Shown here: piece by piece, positions 1 through 6,979 of the stretch
How the letters are laid out: each line of letters starts with the position of its first letter
Numbering within the stretch: the stretch's first letter is position 1
Translations under genes and position numbers: made by a program
The notes under the pieces: generated by a model
The model's database searches: none
What the model was told of the DNA's origin: nothing
The model's input: only the letters and a program-made list of their open reading frames with translations
Origin: an uncultured Clostridia bacterium
GTDB lineage: Bacteria > Bacillota > Clostridia > Oscillospirales > Oscillospiraceae
Direction: 5' to 3'
Length of the DNA stretch: 12,198 nt
NCBI GenBank assembly: GCA_937892865.1
Contig: CALBJG010000048.1
Location: 1-12,198 of the forward strand

Positions 1-616
1 CCACATAAGGGGCCGCAGGATCTTTGAAGTCGATATATACCATGCCGCCCACGGAGGAGGCCATCTGGTCCATCAGACCGCTGGGCTTTCCGAAATACAC
101 ATTTTCCGCATATTGACCGATCTGTGCAATTTCTATGGCACTCAGCTTTCCTCCAAAAAACAGTTCATTGAAAATCGTGCCAAACAGAACCTCGAATGCG
201 GCAGAGGAACTGAGACCGGAGCCGGGGAGAACAGTAGACTCCATATAAGCATCGAAACCTTCGACTTTGCAGCCAAGTTCTACAAAGCGGGCGGCAACGC
301 CACGGATCAGCGCAGGGGTGGAGTTGATCTCTGCTTCGATCGGTTTCAGTTCCAGCAAAGACACTTCACTCAAGGGGTAGCCCTGAGATAAAATACGGAT
401 CGTATTCGTGCCGTTTACACGGACAGCAGCCTGCATATCCAGATTCACAGCGCCGGCCAAAACACGGCCACGCTGATGGTCGGTATGGTTACCGGAAAGT
501 TCGGTCCGTCCGGGAGCGGAAAAGTAGGAAACCGGCTTGCCACCGAAGGCTTTTTCAAAGCCGGCATTCAAAGCGGATACGCGTTCTGTATTTAAAAGTA
601 ATTTCTTATCAGACAT
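1..616 (-). CDS. galK: Galactokinase, 5' part (3' end beyond the window)
   Basis: Galactokinase phosphorylates galactose with ATP to galactose-1-phosphate, the first step of the Leloir pathway, in the cytoplasm. About 205 codons are visible. Near residue 37 the sequence reads GRTELSGNHTDHQRG, the galactokinase signature of GHMP kinases (usual form GRxNLIGEHTDY). The GHMP ATP-binding loop follows as LPGSGLSSSAAFE, and GKPSGLMDQMASSVGG matches the conserved substrate region further on. The usual family length is about 390-430 residues, so roughly half is missing at the window edge, with no break in the visible part. The ATG at 614-616 has a strong ribosome site (AGGAGGA, complement of 624-630) 7 nt upstream. 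The gene diverges from the esterase at 804. The first signature has Ser and Asn where most members have Ile/Leu and Glu; this may be lineage variation. Galactokinase is clearly favoured over other GHMP kinases. Confidence 0.93.
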   Translation of the reverse strand, partial: MSDKKLLLNTERVSALNAGFEKAFGGKPVSYFSAPGRTELSGNHTDHQRGRVLAGAVNLDMQAAVRVNGTNTIRILSQGYPLSEVSLLELKPIEAEINSTPALIRGVAARFVELGCKVEGFDAYMESTVLPGSGLSSSAAFEVLFGTIFNELFFGGKLSAIEIAQIGQYAENVYFGKPSGLMDQMASSVGGMVYIDFKDPAAPYV

Positions 617-645
617 CGGGGATTCCTCCTTTGTTTACTGCCAAT

Positions 646-674
646 ATTATACATAAGAATTCAATAAAAGGGAA
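646..674 (-). promoter_or_regulatory. Candidate promoter of galK
   Basis: A perfect TATAAT -10 box (complement of 646-651) lies 29 nt upstream of the galK start. The -35 position at 17-nt spacing reads TTCCCT, a weak match. This suggests either an activator-dependent promoter or a different spacing. Confidence 0.55.
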
Positions 675-719
675 GACCTTACTTACACAAATTCCGCTCT
701 ATTGAAAACATTACGAGAA

Positions 720-734
720 ATTCAAATATTGAAT
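720..734. repeat. 15-bp palindrome upstream of the esterase promoter
   Basis: ATTCAA-ATA-TTGAAT is an inverted repeat with 6-bp arms, 12 nt upstream of the esterase -35 box and about 70 nt upstream of the galK -10 box. It could be an operator for either divergent gene. AT-rich palindromes of this size do arise by chance, so no regulator is proposed. Confidence 0.35.
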
Positions 735-746
735 ATTAGTTCTGTA

Positions 747-774
747 TTGCGAATTTTTACATTTGTGTTATAAT
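747..774 (+). promoter_or_regulatory. Promoter of the CE15-like esterase
   Basis: TTGCGA (747-752) and TATAAT (769-774) are separated by 16 nt. The ribosome site AGGTGG (791-796) follows and the ATG begins at 804, giving a 5' leader of roughly 25 nt. There is no room for a riboswitch. Confidence 0.7.
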
Positions 775-803
775 ATTTGTGATCAATAAAAGGTGGTGTC
801 AGT

Positions 804-1904
804 ATGCATAATATTCCAGATGTACTATCTTCCATCAGTGGCGAGAAAATTACTACGGTAGCGGAGTGGACCCAGTTCAGAAGAGAAGAACTCTTGAACC
901 TTTTTTGCGAGTATGTTTATGGCGTAAGAGATATCGAAGCGCCGGAGAATCTTAAGTTCACAATCGTAAAGGAAACCATGGAATATGGTATGCGGGTGAA
1001 ATATATTGAAGGTGGTTTTGATGATTTCAAATTCCCCTTCAGAGTGTACTTGCCCGCAAAGCAAACTGCTGCAGTGCCTGCATTTATTTATGTGATGCAC
1101 GAGAATATGGAAAACCATTTAATTTTCGATGAAAAGGGAAATATGCACACAGGTAAGGATTATAATTCCTGCCTGCCATTGAAGGATATTACGGACAATG
1201 GCTTTGCTATTGCTGTGATGCCCACCCGTGCGCTGAACTATGACTGGAATTCCCGCTCTAACTTTAAAAAAGGCATTTTTAAGCATGTGAAGCCCTTAAA
1301 AGGTCGCAATAAAAACTCCTGGGGCTCTATTTCTGCCTGGGCATGGGGCGTTAGCCGCGTGGTAGACTATTTGGAAACAGATAACGATATCAATAGGCAG
1401 GAACTCTGCGCCACCGGACATTCCAGAAGCGGTAAGGCTGCTCTATGGGCGGCGGCAACCGATCAGCGTATTCGGCTGGTAAATCCTAACAATTCCGGTT
1501 GCTTGGGCGCGGCTGTTCTTCGCGGCAAGCGTGGTGAGCACATTAAAAACATTGCGGTGAGTGACTGGTTTTGCGATAAACTGAAGGAATTTGCTGAGCA
1601 CGAAGAACTCCTGCCTGTTGACCAGCATATGCTTCTTGCACTGATGGCACCCAGATTTATTTATCTTACTTGCTCCGTAGATGATGAATGGTCTGATCCG
1701 GATGCGGAGTTGCTGTCCGCGCAACTGGCTTCCGAGGTGTATAAACTTCACGGAAAGAAAGGTCTTATTGCTCCTGATAAGCCGATTGTCAATGAGGTTT
1801 ACCAAGAAGGCGAAATTGCTTACCACATAAAATCCGGAGATCACAGCCAAACCAAATTTGATTGGGACAACTTAATGACCTATTTCAGAAAAATCGTTCG
1901 ATAA
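804..1904 (+). CDS. CE15-type glucuronoyl esterase-like alpha/beta hydrolase, cytoplasmic
   Basis: A 366-residue serine hydrolase resembling carbohydrate esterase family 15, whose characterised members cleave the ester between 4-O-methylglucuronate of xylan and lignin alcohols. Visible family marks are: the nucleophile elbow GHSRSGKAALW with Ser207; NNSGCLGAAVLR (about 229-240), matching the usual SGxGGAAL segment; LPVDQHMLLALMAPR (about 270-284); SVDDEWSDPDAEL (291-303), holding candidate catalytic acids; and SGDHSQ with His347 near the end. The glutamate that fungal enzymes use just before SGxGG is Asn here, so the acid probably comes from the Asp/Glu cluster at 293-295, as in several bacterial members. 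The N-terminus is polar and has no signal peptide, unusual for a family that is mostly secreted, so the enzyme should act on imported substrate. It has its own promoter and terminator and converges on the AraC regulator. The fold and family are fairly sure; the substrate is inference. Confidence 0.82.
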   Translation: MHNIPDVLSSISGEKITTVAEWTQFRREELLNLFCEYVYGVRDIEAPENLKFTIVKETMEYGMRVKYIEGGFDDFKFPFRVYLPAKQTAAVPAFIYVMHENMENHLIFDEKGNMHTGKDYNSCLPLKDITDNGFAIAVMPTRALNYDWNSRSNFKKGIFKHVKPLKGRNKNSWGSISAWAWGVSRVVDYLETDNDINRQELCATGHSRSGKAALWAAATDQRIRLVNPNNSGCLGAAVLRGKRGEHIKNIAVSDWFCDKLKEFAEHEELLPVDQHMLLALMAPRFIYLTCSVDDEWSDPDAELLSAQLASEVYKLHGKKGLIAPDKPIVNEVYQEGEIAYHIKSGDHSQTKFDWDNLMTYFRKIVR

Positions 1905-1911
1905 CACTACT

Positions 1912-1939
1912 AAAAGCACCGCTTCGGCGGTGCTTTTTT
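1912..1939 (+). terminator. Rho-independent terminator of the esterase gene
   Basis: An 11-bp perfect stem (1912-1922 with 1927-1937) is closed by a TTCG tetraloop and runs into a six-T tract. It starts 7 nt after the esterase stop. Because the stem begins with AAAA it could also work on the minus strand for any read-through from the regulator gene. Confidence 0.93.
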
Positions 1940-2013
1940 GCCGCATAGGTGCCGTTGCCTCTTCCGTTGATAATATGTTGAAGGGGACTGAAAAACCGAT
2001 AAATTTCAATTTT

Positions 2014-2050
2014 ATTGCCCGGCGGCACTTAAAAAGCGTCGCCGGGCAAT
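2014..2050 (-). terminator. Hairpin after the AraC regulator gene, probable terminator
   Basis: Arms 2014-2024 and 2040-2050 pair perfectly over 11 bp, mostly GC, with a 15-nt loop. It lies 11 nt beyond the regulator stop codon. The bases after it on the minus strand are A/T-rich but lack a clean U tract, so it may be a weak terminator or a 3'-end stabiliser, backed up by the hairpin at 1912. Confidence 0.6.
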
Positions 2051-2061
2051 GTGCCGTAGGG

Positions 2062-4179
2062 TCAATCATCATTCTGTCCACGGTTTTGGTTTCGATACTC
2101 TGCAGGGGTCACACCGTAGAACTGTTTAAATTTGCGAATAAAACTGGTTGCTTGACTATAGCCCAGTTTTTCAGCAATGGCGCTGACGCTTTCATCGGTC
2201 TCCAAAAGTTGTTTACCGGCATAAGAGAATTTTTTCTCTGTGATATAACCGGATATGGTACAGTTCATCCGCGCCTTAAACTGGTGGGACAAATTGGAGA
2301 TAGAAACATCAAACTGGTCAGCCACCATACTGACACTCAAATCGCGCAGTGTGATGTTCTGTTCGATAAAGTCTATTACCTTGGGGATGATATCTTTGTT
2401 TTTTTCTTTTTCAGAATTTGCCATTGAATCCACATAATCCTGGAACATCTCCCGGAGAAGGGTGACATTTTCCTTGGCGGAAGGATTGTCCTTCAAACTT
2501 ACAAGATCCATATCCAATTCCAGAATTTCTTCATCCGTTTCCAATTTGTTACGCGCTTTGTAATAGGTGTTGATCAGATCGTAATATATCGATGCGCTGA
2601 GATATTTGCTCTGTTTGTGTTTCTCAAGGAAATCCAAGAGCATATCGGTAAGCATATTTGCTTTTTCCATATCCATTTCGATCAGCGCATTATAAAGCAT
2701 CTCTACCTGCTCGGCAGGATACTTGAAAGTTTCATTTTTAGTGCGTTTATCTTTAAAGAAGGTGATCTGTTCTGCAGTTTCATTTCTGCTGGACATAATC
2801 GCTTCTTTGTAAGAGAAATGCAATTCATTCATCTCTTTGCAGCATCCGCCAACAAAGAACTGAACCGGTGCGCCCAAATCTTCCAACAAGATCCGTCCGG
2901 CTTTTTCCAGAATCTCTTGCAATGCTGCTTCACTGTCGGAGGGAAGACCCAAAACAAAGACACGCTTTGTCTCGGTCACAGCAGCAATACTGCGGATCTC
3001 GATCTCGTGCCGGGCGACCATATCCAGATACCGCTCAATGCGGGTACAAGTGTCTTCGTTGTTTGCAGTGGCGACAAGTACCCGTAAAAATTTTGCATTT
3101 TGGAAAATAGCATCGCTTTGCAGGCGTTTGATGATGTGTTCAGTGTTTTGTGTGTTGTCGCTGAGTAAAAGATGCAGCAGGAGACGCTCTTGCACCCGCT
3201 GTTTTTCCAAAAGGTGCATACGGTCTTCCATATTTTCAAAGGAATACATAACCAGATCCACACCATGAACACCCTCGGGGATGTGCATCTTACCGGTGAT
3301 AAATGAGCGGATGTTGGCAAGAGGCTTTTCATTGTAGAAAGTCAGTACGGTCACAAGACCAAAACCTGCCAGCAGTACCAACCCAACGATGATCAAAAAT
3401 CTGCTTTGCCAAGACAAAACTTCCCGGAAGAAAGTGTCCTCTGTGCTGGAACGGGTCAGTGTAAACCTATTTTTATCAGAATTTGTTTTGATTTGGTAAT
3501 CGATATCCTCTATATCGGCGGTATAACGGTCTGCACTGTAGAGGACATCGCCATTGTTCGCATGAAGTTTGGTATTCGTGTCTGCTTTTTCCAGGATCGT
3601 ATCCAGTTCTTTCAGGGCAATATTAAAAAACCACATATCACCGTTTTCCGTGGTAATCACATATTGTAAGATCGGCTGTTGGTCTGCAGACCAACATAAC
3701 CAGCCGCCTTCCGGAATGGTTTCCCATAAGGAAAGCATTTCCTGCTTGCCCTGCAATTTAAGTTTTAAGCGGGCAAAATAATCCAGTGTAAATGTACCGG
3801 ATTCGGTATATATTCTGTGGGGTGTAGCCGGACTGTAAAAGTAGATGGTATCCACAAGGGAATTTACCGCAGATTCAGCGGCGAGAGTTGATAAAATATT
3901 TCGCGCAGTGATGTCGTGTTTGATGGCGTAGGGCTGCATATGAGACAGCCGGGAGTTGTAGATCACGACACTGTGTAGGTTTTCAAGATGCCGGTCCAGT
4001 TCATCGCCTGCCCGGTCCAGGTCAGAATAGATCTGATCTTTGACCTTATTTGTATAAGTGTCACGGAAATCATTCATGAACAGACCGGTAAAAACGATGA
4101 CCGGCAAAACAAGAACGATCAGGAAGCTGAGGATAAAACGCTTAAAGTATCTACTTCTGTTTCGCATTATCCTGTTCAC
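2062..4179 (-). CDS. Membrane-bound AraC-family transcriptional regulator (YesS/YtdP type)
   Basis: A 705-residue one-component sensor-regulator. Residues 15-36 form a membrane segment after a basic start. About 37-258 is an extracytoplasmic sensor region, 260-282 is the second membrane segment, and a cytoplasmic linker runs to about 595. The C-terminal AraC/XylS double helix-turn-helix spans about 597-697, with the typical second-helix segment AIAEKLGYSQATSFIRKFKQ and the family ending FYGVTPAEYR. In Bacillus such proteins sense extracellular plant-cell-wall sugars and activate linked uptake and degradation genes. It is the last gene of the transporter cluster, 91 nt after the solute-binding gene, and that gap holds two tandem palindromes. 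A GTG start at 4177-4179 has AGGAAAG upstream at good spacing; an in-frame ATG at 4165-4167 (four residues shorter) is the alternative. There is no receiver domain, so no kinase partner is needed. The inducing sugar is unknown. Confidence 0.9.
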   Translation of the reverse strand: MNRIMRNRSRYFKRFILSFLIVLVLPVIVFTGLFMNDFRDTYTNKVKDQIYSDLDRAGDELDRHLENLHSVVIYNSRLSHMQPYAIKHDITARNILSTLAAESAVNSLVDTIYFYSPATPHRIYTESGTFTLDYFARLKLKLQGKQEMLSLWETIPEGGWLCWSADQQPILQYVITTENGDMWFFNIALKELDTILEKADTNTKLHANNGDVLYSADRYTADIEDIDYQIKTNSDKNRFTLTRSSTEDTFFREVLSWQSRFLIIVGLVLLAGFGLVTVLTFYNEKPLANIRSFITGKMHIPEGVHGVDLVMYSFENMEDRMHLLEKQRVQERLLLHLLLSDNTQNTEHIIKRLQSDAIFQNAKFLRVLVATANNEDTCTRIERYLDMVARHEIEIRSIAAVTETKRVFVLGLPSDSEAALQEILEKAGRILLEDLGAPVQFFVGGCCKEMNELHFSYKEAIMSSRNETAEQITFFKDKRTKNETFKYPAEQVEMLYNALIEMDMEKANMLTDMLLDFLEKHKQSKYLSASIYYDLINTYYKARNKLETDEEILELDMDLVSLKDNPSAKENVTLLREMFQDYVDSMANSEKEKNKDIIPKVIDFIEQNITLRDLSVSMVADQFDVSISNLSHQFKARMNCTISGYITEKKFSYAGKQLLETDESVSAIAEKLGYSQATSFIRKFKQFYGVTPAEYRNQNRGQNDD

Positions 4180-4218
4180 TTCTTTCCTGTTCTGTTTTGC
4201 CGGTCGGGTTTTACTTAA

Positions 4219-4252
4219 TTAACCGAAGTTAATGATATTTAACCGGAGTTAA
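4219..4252. promoter_or_regulatory. Two tandem 14-bp palindromes, candidate operator of the regulator gene
   Basis: TTAACCGAAGTTAA (4219-4232) and TTAACCGGAGTTAA (4239-4252) differ at one base. Each has TTAAC/GTTAA arms around 4 nt. Their centres are 20 bp apart, close to two helical turns, so dimers would bind on the same DNA face. They fill the gap between the solute-binding gene and the regulator gene, where the regulator's promoter or autoregulatory site is expected. The stems are too weak in GC and lack a U tract, so they are not a terminator. Confidence 0.65.
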
Positions 4253-4270
4253 ATAATGTTATGTTTGAAA

Positions 4271-5914
4271 TTAGCCTTCGACACGAGAAGCAGCCTCATC
4301 GACCATATCCTGCCACAGACCCAGCCAATCGTTGTACTGGTAGCTCTCCAGGTCATCCAGGTGCTTCTGCCACTTTGCATCGTCGATGCCGTCCTTGATG
4401 GCATTGGCGGTGAAGGTAGCGATGTAGGGATACAACTCGGTCTCGATGAAGCCACGCTCTTCAGCAGCTTCTGCATCTGCATACATGATGGGGAAGCCTT
4501 CCTGGTTCATGTTGGTGTCCATATACTTCTTGACGAATTCAAAACGCATCTTCAACTGCTCGGATCTGGACTCAAAAGTGGTCTGAGCCTGCTCGTTGGG
4601 CAAGAAGACCGGGCAGTAGTTTGTCAGGCCGTCAACAGCAGAAACGCCTGCATAGTTGTCGTTGACATAGAACAAACCGTCATCGCCCTTGAAGAAGTAA
4701 TCAACACCACCCTGGGCAATGTTCTTGGTCTCGGCGTCCTTGGACATCCAGTTCCACCACCACAGTGCAGCCTCGACGTTCTCGGACTTAGCAGAGATAG
4801 CGAAGTTGCCGCGCTGGCCCATGAAACGAGTGGGCAGACCGGAGATCATAGGAGTGATGCCTTCCTTGCCTTCCCACAGGAAGGGAGTGTAATCTACGTC
4901 ATCAGCGGAAGAACCGAAGGAGTGAACGACACCAATGATGCCTTCAGTCTTCTTAGCCTTGTACTGGTCAGCAGTCTGAGAGAAGCCCTCGACGTCCAGC
5001 AGGCCTTCGGAGTACAGTTTGTGGAAGAACTCAATGAATGCGCGGAAGCCTTCAGTATCAACAGTACCTACGACCTTGCCGTCCTTAATGTTCTTGTAGT
5101 GGTCATGTGCCTGCCAGGTGTAGTTACCGGCAATGCCAAAGGGAGCAGCCAGCATCATCAGATCGGTCTCCCAGTAACCGTTAGCAAAGGACATGGGGAT
5201 CTCATTGTTGGGATCGCCGTCGCCGTCCATATCGTTTTCCTTGAAGTACTTCAGAACTGCGTACAGCTCATCAGCATTGGTGGGAACTTCCATCTGTGCC
5301 TTTTCCAACCAGTCAGTTCTAATGTTGTAGTAAGCAGTTGCACCGCCGGTGGCGTCAGCAGCAACGGAGCCGCCGGTTACCAGACCGCGGATGGAGCCGT
5401 CGCCCTGGGTGGAAGCAGTCCACAGCATGGGGAATGCGTCATAGTCTCTTACGACATTGGGAGCATAGGTGTCCAGCAGACCCTCTTCAGCCAGATCATA
5501 GAAAGCGTCCAGGTTGTTTGCGAACATAGTCTCGTTGGTGGAGAAGAAGCCCAGGTAGATGTCGGGCTGATCATCGCTCATCAGCAGGGTAGCCAACTTA
5601 TCGTTGACAACGCTGGGATCGATGACGATCCACTCGGTCTCGATGCCGGTAGCCTCGGTGACCATCTTGATGATTTCTTTTTCGTTGTAGTTAGCCTCAG
5701 TGTCAGATTCCTTCTTCAGGACAGCGACCTTCAGCTTAGTGCCCTTGAAGTGGTCAACAGCCAATTCAGGAGCTTTGGTAGTGGTTTCTTCCTGGGAGCC
5801 ACTGCCGGTGGTGGTTTCGGGAGTGGTATCCTTGGGGTCTTCCTGGGGGGCGCAGCCCACGATCAGGGAACCAAGCATAACCAGTGCCAGAACCAATGCT
5901 AAGATCTTTTTCAT
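4271..5914 (-). CDS. ABC sugar transporter solute-binding lipoprotein (LplA/YtcQ type)
   Basis: A 547-residue extracellular binding protein that captures an oligosaccharide and delivers it to the two permeases upstream. The signal peptide has a KK start, a hydrophobic core and the lipobox LIVGC with Cys21 as lipidation site. A Thr/Ser/Glu-rich linker (about 24-45) precedes the binding fold. DMDGDGDPNNEIP matches the acidic calcium-type loop common in this subfamily, and the Trp/Tyr-rich C-terminal half suits sugar stacking. The length fits LplA-type proteins, longer than the about 430 residues of ordinary CUT1 binders. The ATG at 5912-5914 is chosen because GGAGGA lies 6 nt upstream and the signal peptide begins there; a 36-residue longer reading would precede the ribosome site. 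Codons are strongly biased to C/G endings (CTG, AAG, ATC, GGC), like ppdK, suggesting high expression. A 138-nt regulatory gap precedes it. The ligand is unknown. Confidence 0.93.
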   Translation of the reverse strand: MKKILALVLALVMLGSLIVGCAPQEDPKDTTPETTTGSGSQEETTTKAPELAVDHFKGTKLKVAVLKKESDTEANYNEKEIIKMVTEATGIETEWIVIDPSVVNDKLATLLMSDDQPDIYLGFFSTNETMFANNLDAFYDLAEEGLLDTYAPNVVRDYDAFPMLWTASTQGDGSIRGLVTGGSVAADATGGATAYYNIRTDWLEKAQMEVPTNADELYAVLKYFKENDMDGDGDPNNEIPMSFANGYWETDLMMLAAPFGIAGNYTWQAHDHYKNIKDGKVVGTVDTEGFRAFIEFFHKLYSEGLLDVEGFSQTADQYKAKKTEGIIGVVHSFGSSADDVDYTPFLWEGKEGITPMISGLPTRFMGQRGNFAISAKSENVEAALWWWNWMSKDAETKNIAQGGVDYFFKGDDGLFYVNDNYAGVSAVDGLTNYCPVFLPNEQAQTTFESRSEQLKMRFEFVKKYMDTNMNQEGFPIMYADAEAAEERGFIETELYPYIATFTANAIKDGIDDAKWQKHLDDLESYQYNDWLGLWQDMVDEAASRVEG

Positions 5915-5942
5915 AGTGTTTCCTCCTTGATTTTTATTGTTT

Positions 5943-5957
5943 CTGTGTTTTACACAG
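5943..5957. promoter_or_regulatory. Palindrome in the leader of the solute-binding gene
   Basis: CTGTGT-TTT-ACACAG is a perfect 6-bp-arm inverted repeat, 28 nt upstream of the solute-binding start. Its TGTGT/ACACA core matches the palindrome that covers the -35 box of the same operon (8007-8020). It may be a second site for the same regulator or a small RNA hairpin; the sequence alone does not decide. Confidence 0.45.
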
Positions 5958-5980
5958 TAACATACATAAATTTGTCGCCT

Positions 5981-5994
5981 TTTGTGCGCTTTCA
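5981..5994 (-). promoter_or_regulatory. Weak cre-like site (catabolite control)
   Basis: On the minus strand TGAAAGCGCACAAA carries a perfect left half of the CcpA cre consensus (TGAAAGCG) and a poor right half. Its position between the second permease and the solute-binding gene would allow catabolite control of the binding protein. It is tentative because the right half mismatches. Confidence 0.28.
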
Positions 5995-6008
5995 ACGTGT
6001 CATTGCGA

Positions 6009-6026
6009 ACCAGTGCGCACACTGGT
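6009..6026 (-). other. Intercistronic hairpin in the transporter operon
   Basis: Arms ACCAGTG and CACTGGT (6009-6015, 6020-6026) enclose a 4-nt loop, 26 nt after the second permease stop. There is no U tract, so it is more likely an RNA-processing or stability element than a full terminator. Such elements can raise the binding protein's share relative to the permeases. Confidence 0.45.
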
Positions 6027-6052
6027 GTGGCAATCTTGTTGAAACAAGGGAA

Positions 6053-6967
6053 TCAACCCTTAACAGAGCCGATCATAACGCCCTTGACGAAATACTTCTG
6101 AATGAAGGGATAGACACACAAAATGGGAGCGGTGGCGATTACGATAAACGCATACTTGAGGATGGAGACCATCTTCTCCATTTTCTGTTGCATTTCCGGG
6201 TCTATGTCGGTATCGGCTGCCATAGATTGACCGACAACCAGGATCTCTCGCAAGTAAACCTGCAGAGGTTGTTTTTGTATATCGGTCAGGTACATCATGG
6301 CGTTAAAGTATGAGTTCCAGTGACTGACAGCGATGTACAGCACCATGATCGCCATAACTGCCTTGGAAAGGGGAAGTACGATCTGGAAGAAAAATCTTCC
6401 GTTTCCGCAGCCATCGATCTTGGCGGCATCAAACAGATCATCGGGAATATTGCTTACCATAAAGGACCGGACAATGATGATGTTATAAGCAGATACGGAG
6501 CCGAGAATGATCATCAGCGCCCGTGTGTCCAGCAGACCCAAACTTTGGATCGTAAGGAACAGGGGGATCGTACCGCCGCTGAAATACATAGTAAATACGA
6601 ATAACTGCATTAAACTGCTGCCACCGACCAGATCCTTCCGGGAGAAGGCATAGCCAGCAAGCATTGTAACAAATGTGCCGAATAAAGTGCCACAAACCGT
6701 GTAGAGAATAGTGTTGCCGTAAGTGGTCCAAAGCCGTTGATTTCCGAAGACCAACTTATAGCCCTCTAGCTGAAAACCTTGGGGGATAACCAAAATAGTG
6801 CCGTTGTTTACATACATCGGGTCAGAGAAACTTGCCATTACCACGAACCAAAGGGGATAAACGATGACCGCGATCAAAAGAAAGACAAACAGTCCCATAA
6901 TAATGTCAAACACGCGGTCGCCGGGAGAACTCTTGATTCTTGCGCTTTTTTTCTTAAATAATGCCAT
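6053..6967 (-). CDS. ABC sugar transporter permease, LplC/YtcP type
   Basis: A 304-residue inner-membrane subunit of a CUT1-family carbohydrate importer. It has six likely membrane segments, at about 21-45, 85-107, 118-140, 148-170, 200-217 and 270-290. The cytoplasmic loop that docks the ATPase is seen as DAAKIDGCGNG followed by IVLPLSKAV (about 180-204), the EAA-type motif. The C-terminal ending YFVKGVMIGSVKG is characteristic of the LplC-type second permease. The ATG at 6965-6967 has the ribosome site AGGAGGGG 7 nt upstream. The gene starts 12 nt after the stop of the first permease, so the two are co-transcribed and presumably form the heterodimeric channel. It is followed by a 138-nt gap before the solute-binding gene. 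No ATPase gene is near; these systems usually share one MsmX/UgpC-type ATPase encoded elsewhere. Confidence 0.93.
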   Translation of the reverse strand: MALFKKKSARIKSSPGDRVFDIIMGLFVFLLIAVIVYPLWFVVMASFSDPMYVNNGTILVIPQGFQLEGYKLVFGNQRLWTTYGNTILYTVCGTLFGTFVTMLAGYAFSRKDLVGGSSLMQLFVFTMYFSGGTIPLFLTIQSLGLLDTRALMIILGSVSAYNIIIVRSFMVSNIPDDLFDAAKIDGCGNGRFFFQIVLPLSKAVMAIMVLYIAVSHWNSYFNAMMYLTDIQKQPLQVYLREILVVGQSMAADTDIDPEMQQKMEKMVSILKYAFIVIATAPILCVYPFIQKYFVKGVMIGSVKG

Positions 6968-6979
6968 TGTGACCCCTCC

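Noticed and set aside
1930..2427. A plus-strand frame of 165 codons after the esterase terminator
   Set aside because: It begins inside a terminator T tract, crosses a second hairpin and runs antisense to the helix-turn-helix domain of the AraC regulator. It has no ribosome site or recognisable domain.
4219..4252. The tandem palindromes as a transcription terminator of the solute-binding gene
   Set aside because: Stems are only 5 bp and AT-rich and no U tract follows. Two copies at fixed spacing fit protein binding better.
4256..5902. A 548-codon open frame on the plus strand opposite the solute-binding gene
   Set aside because: Its frame is open because the real gene uses strongly biased codons. 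The product has a low-complexity Val/Gly/Leu-rich look, no recognisable domain and no ribosome site, whereas the minus strand encodes a clear lipoprotein.
5915..6022. A 36-residue N-terminal extension of the solute-binding protein
   Set aside because: The extension lies before a strong GGAGGA ribosome site and would bury the signal peptide. The region also holds a palindrome and a hairpin, as expected of non-coding DNA.
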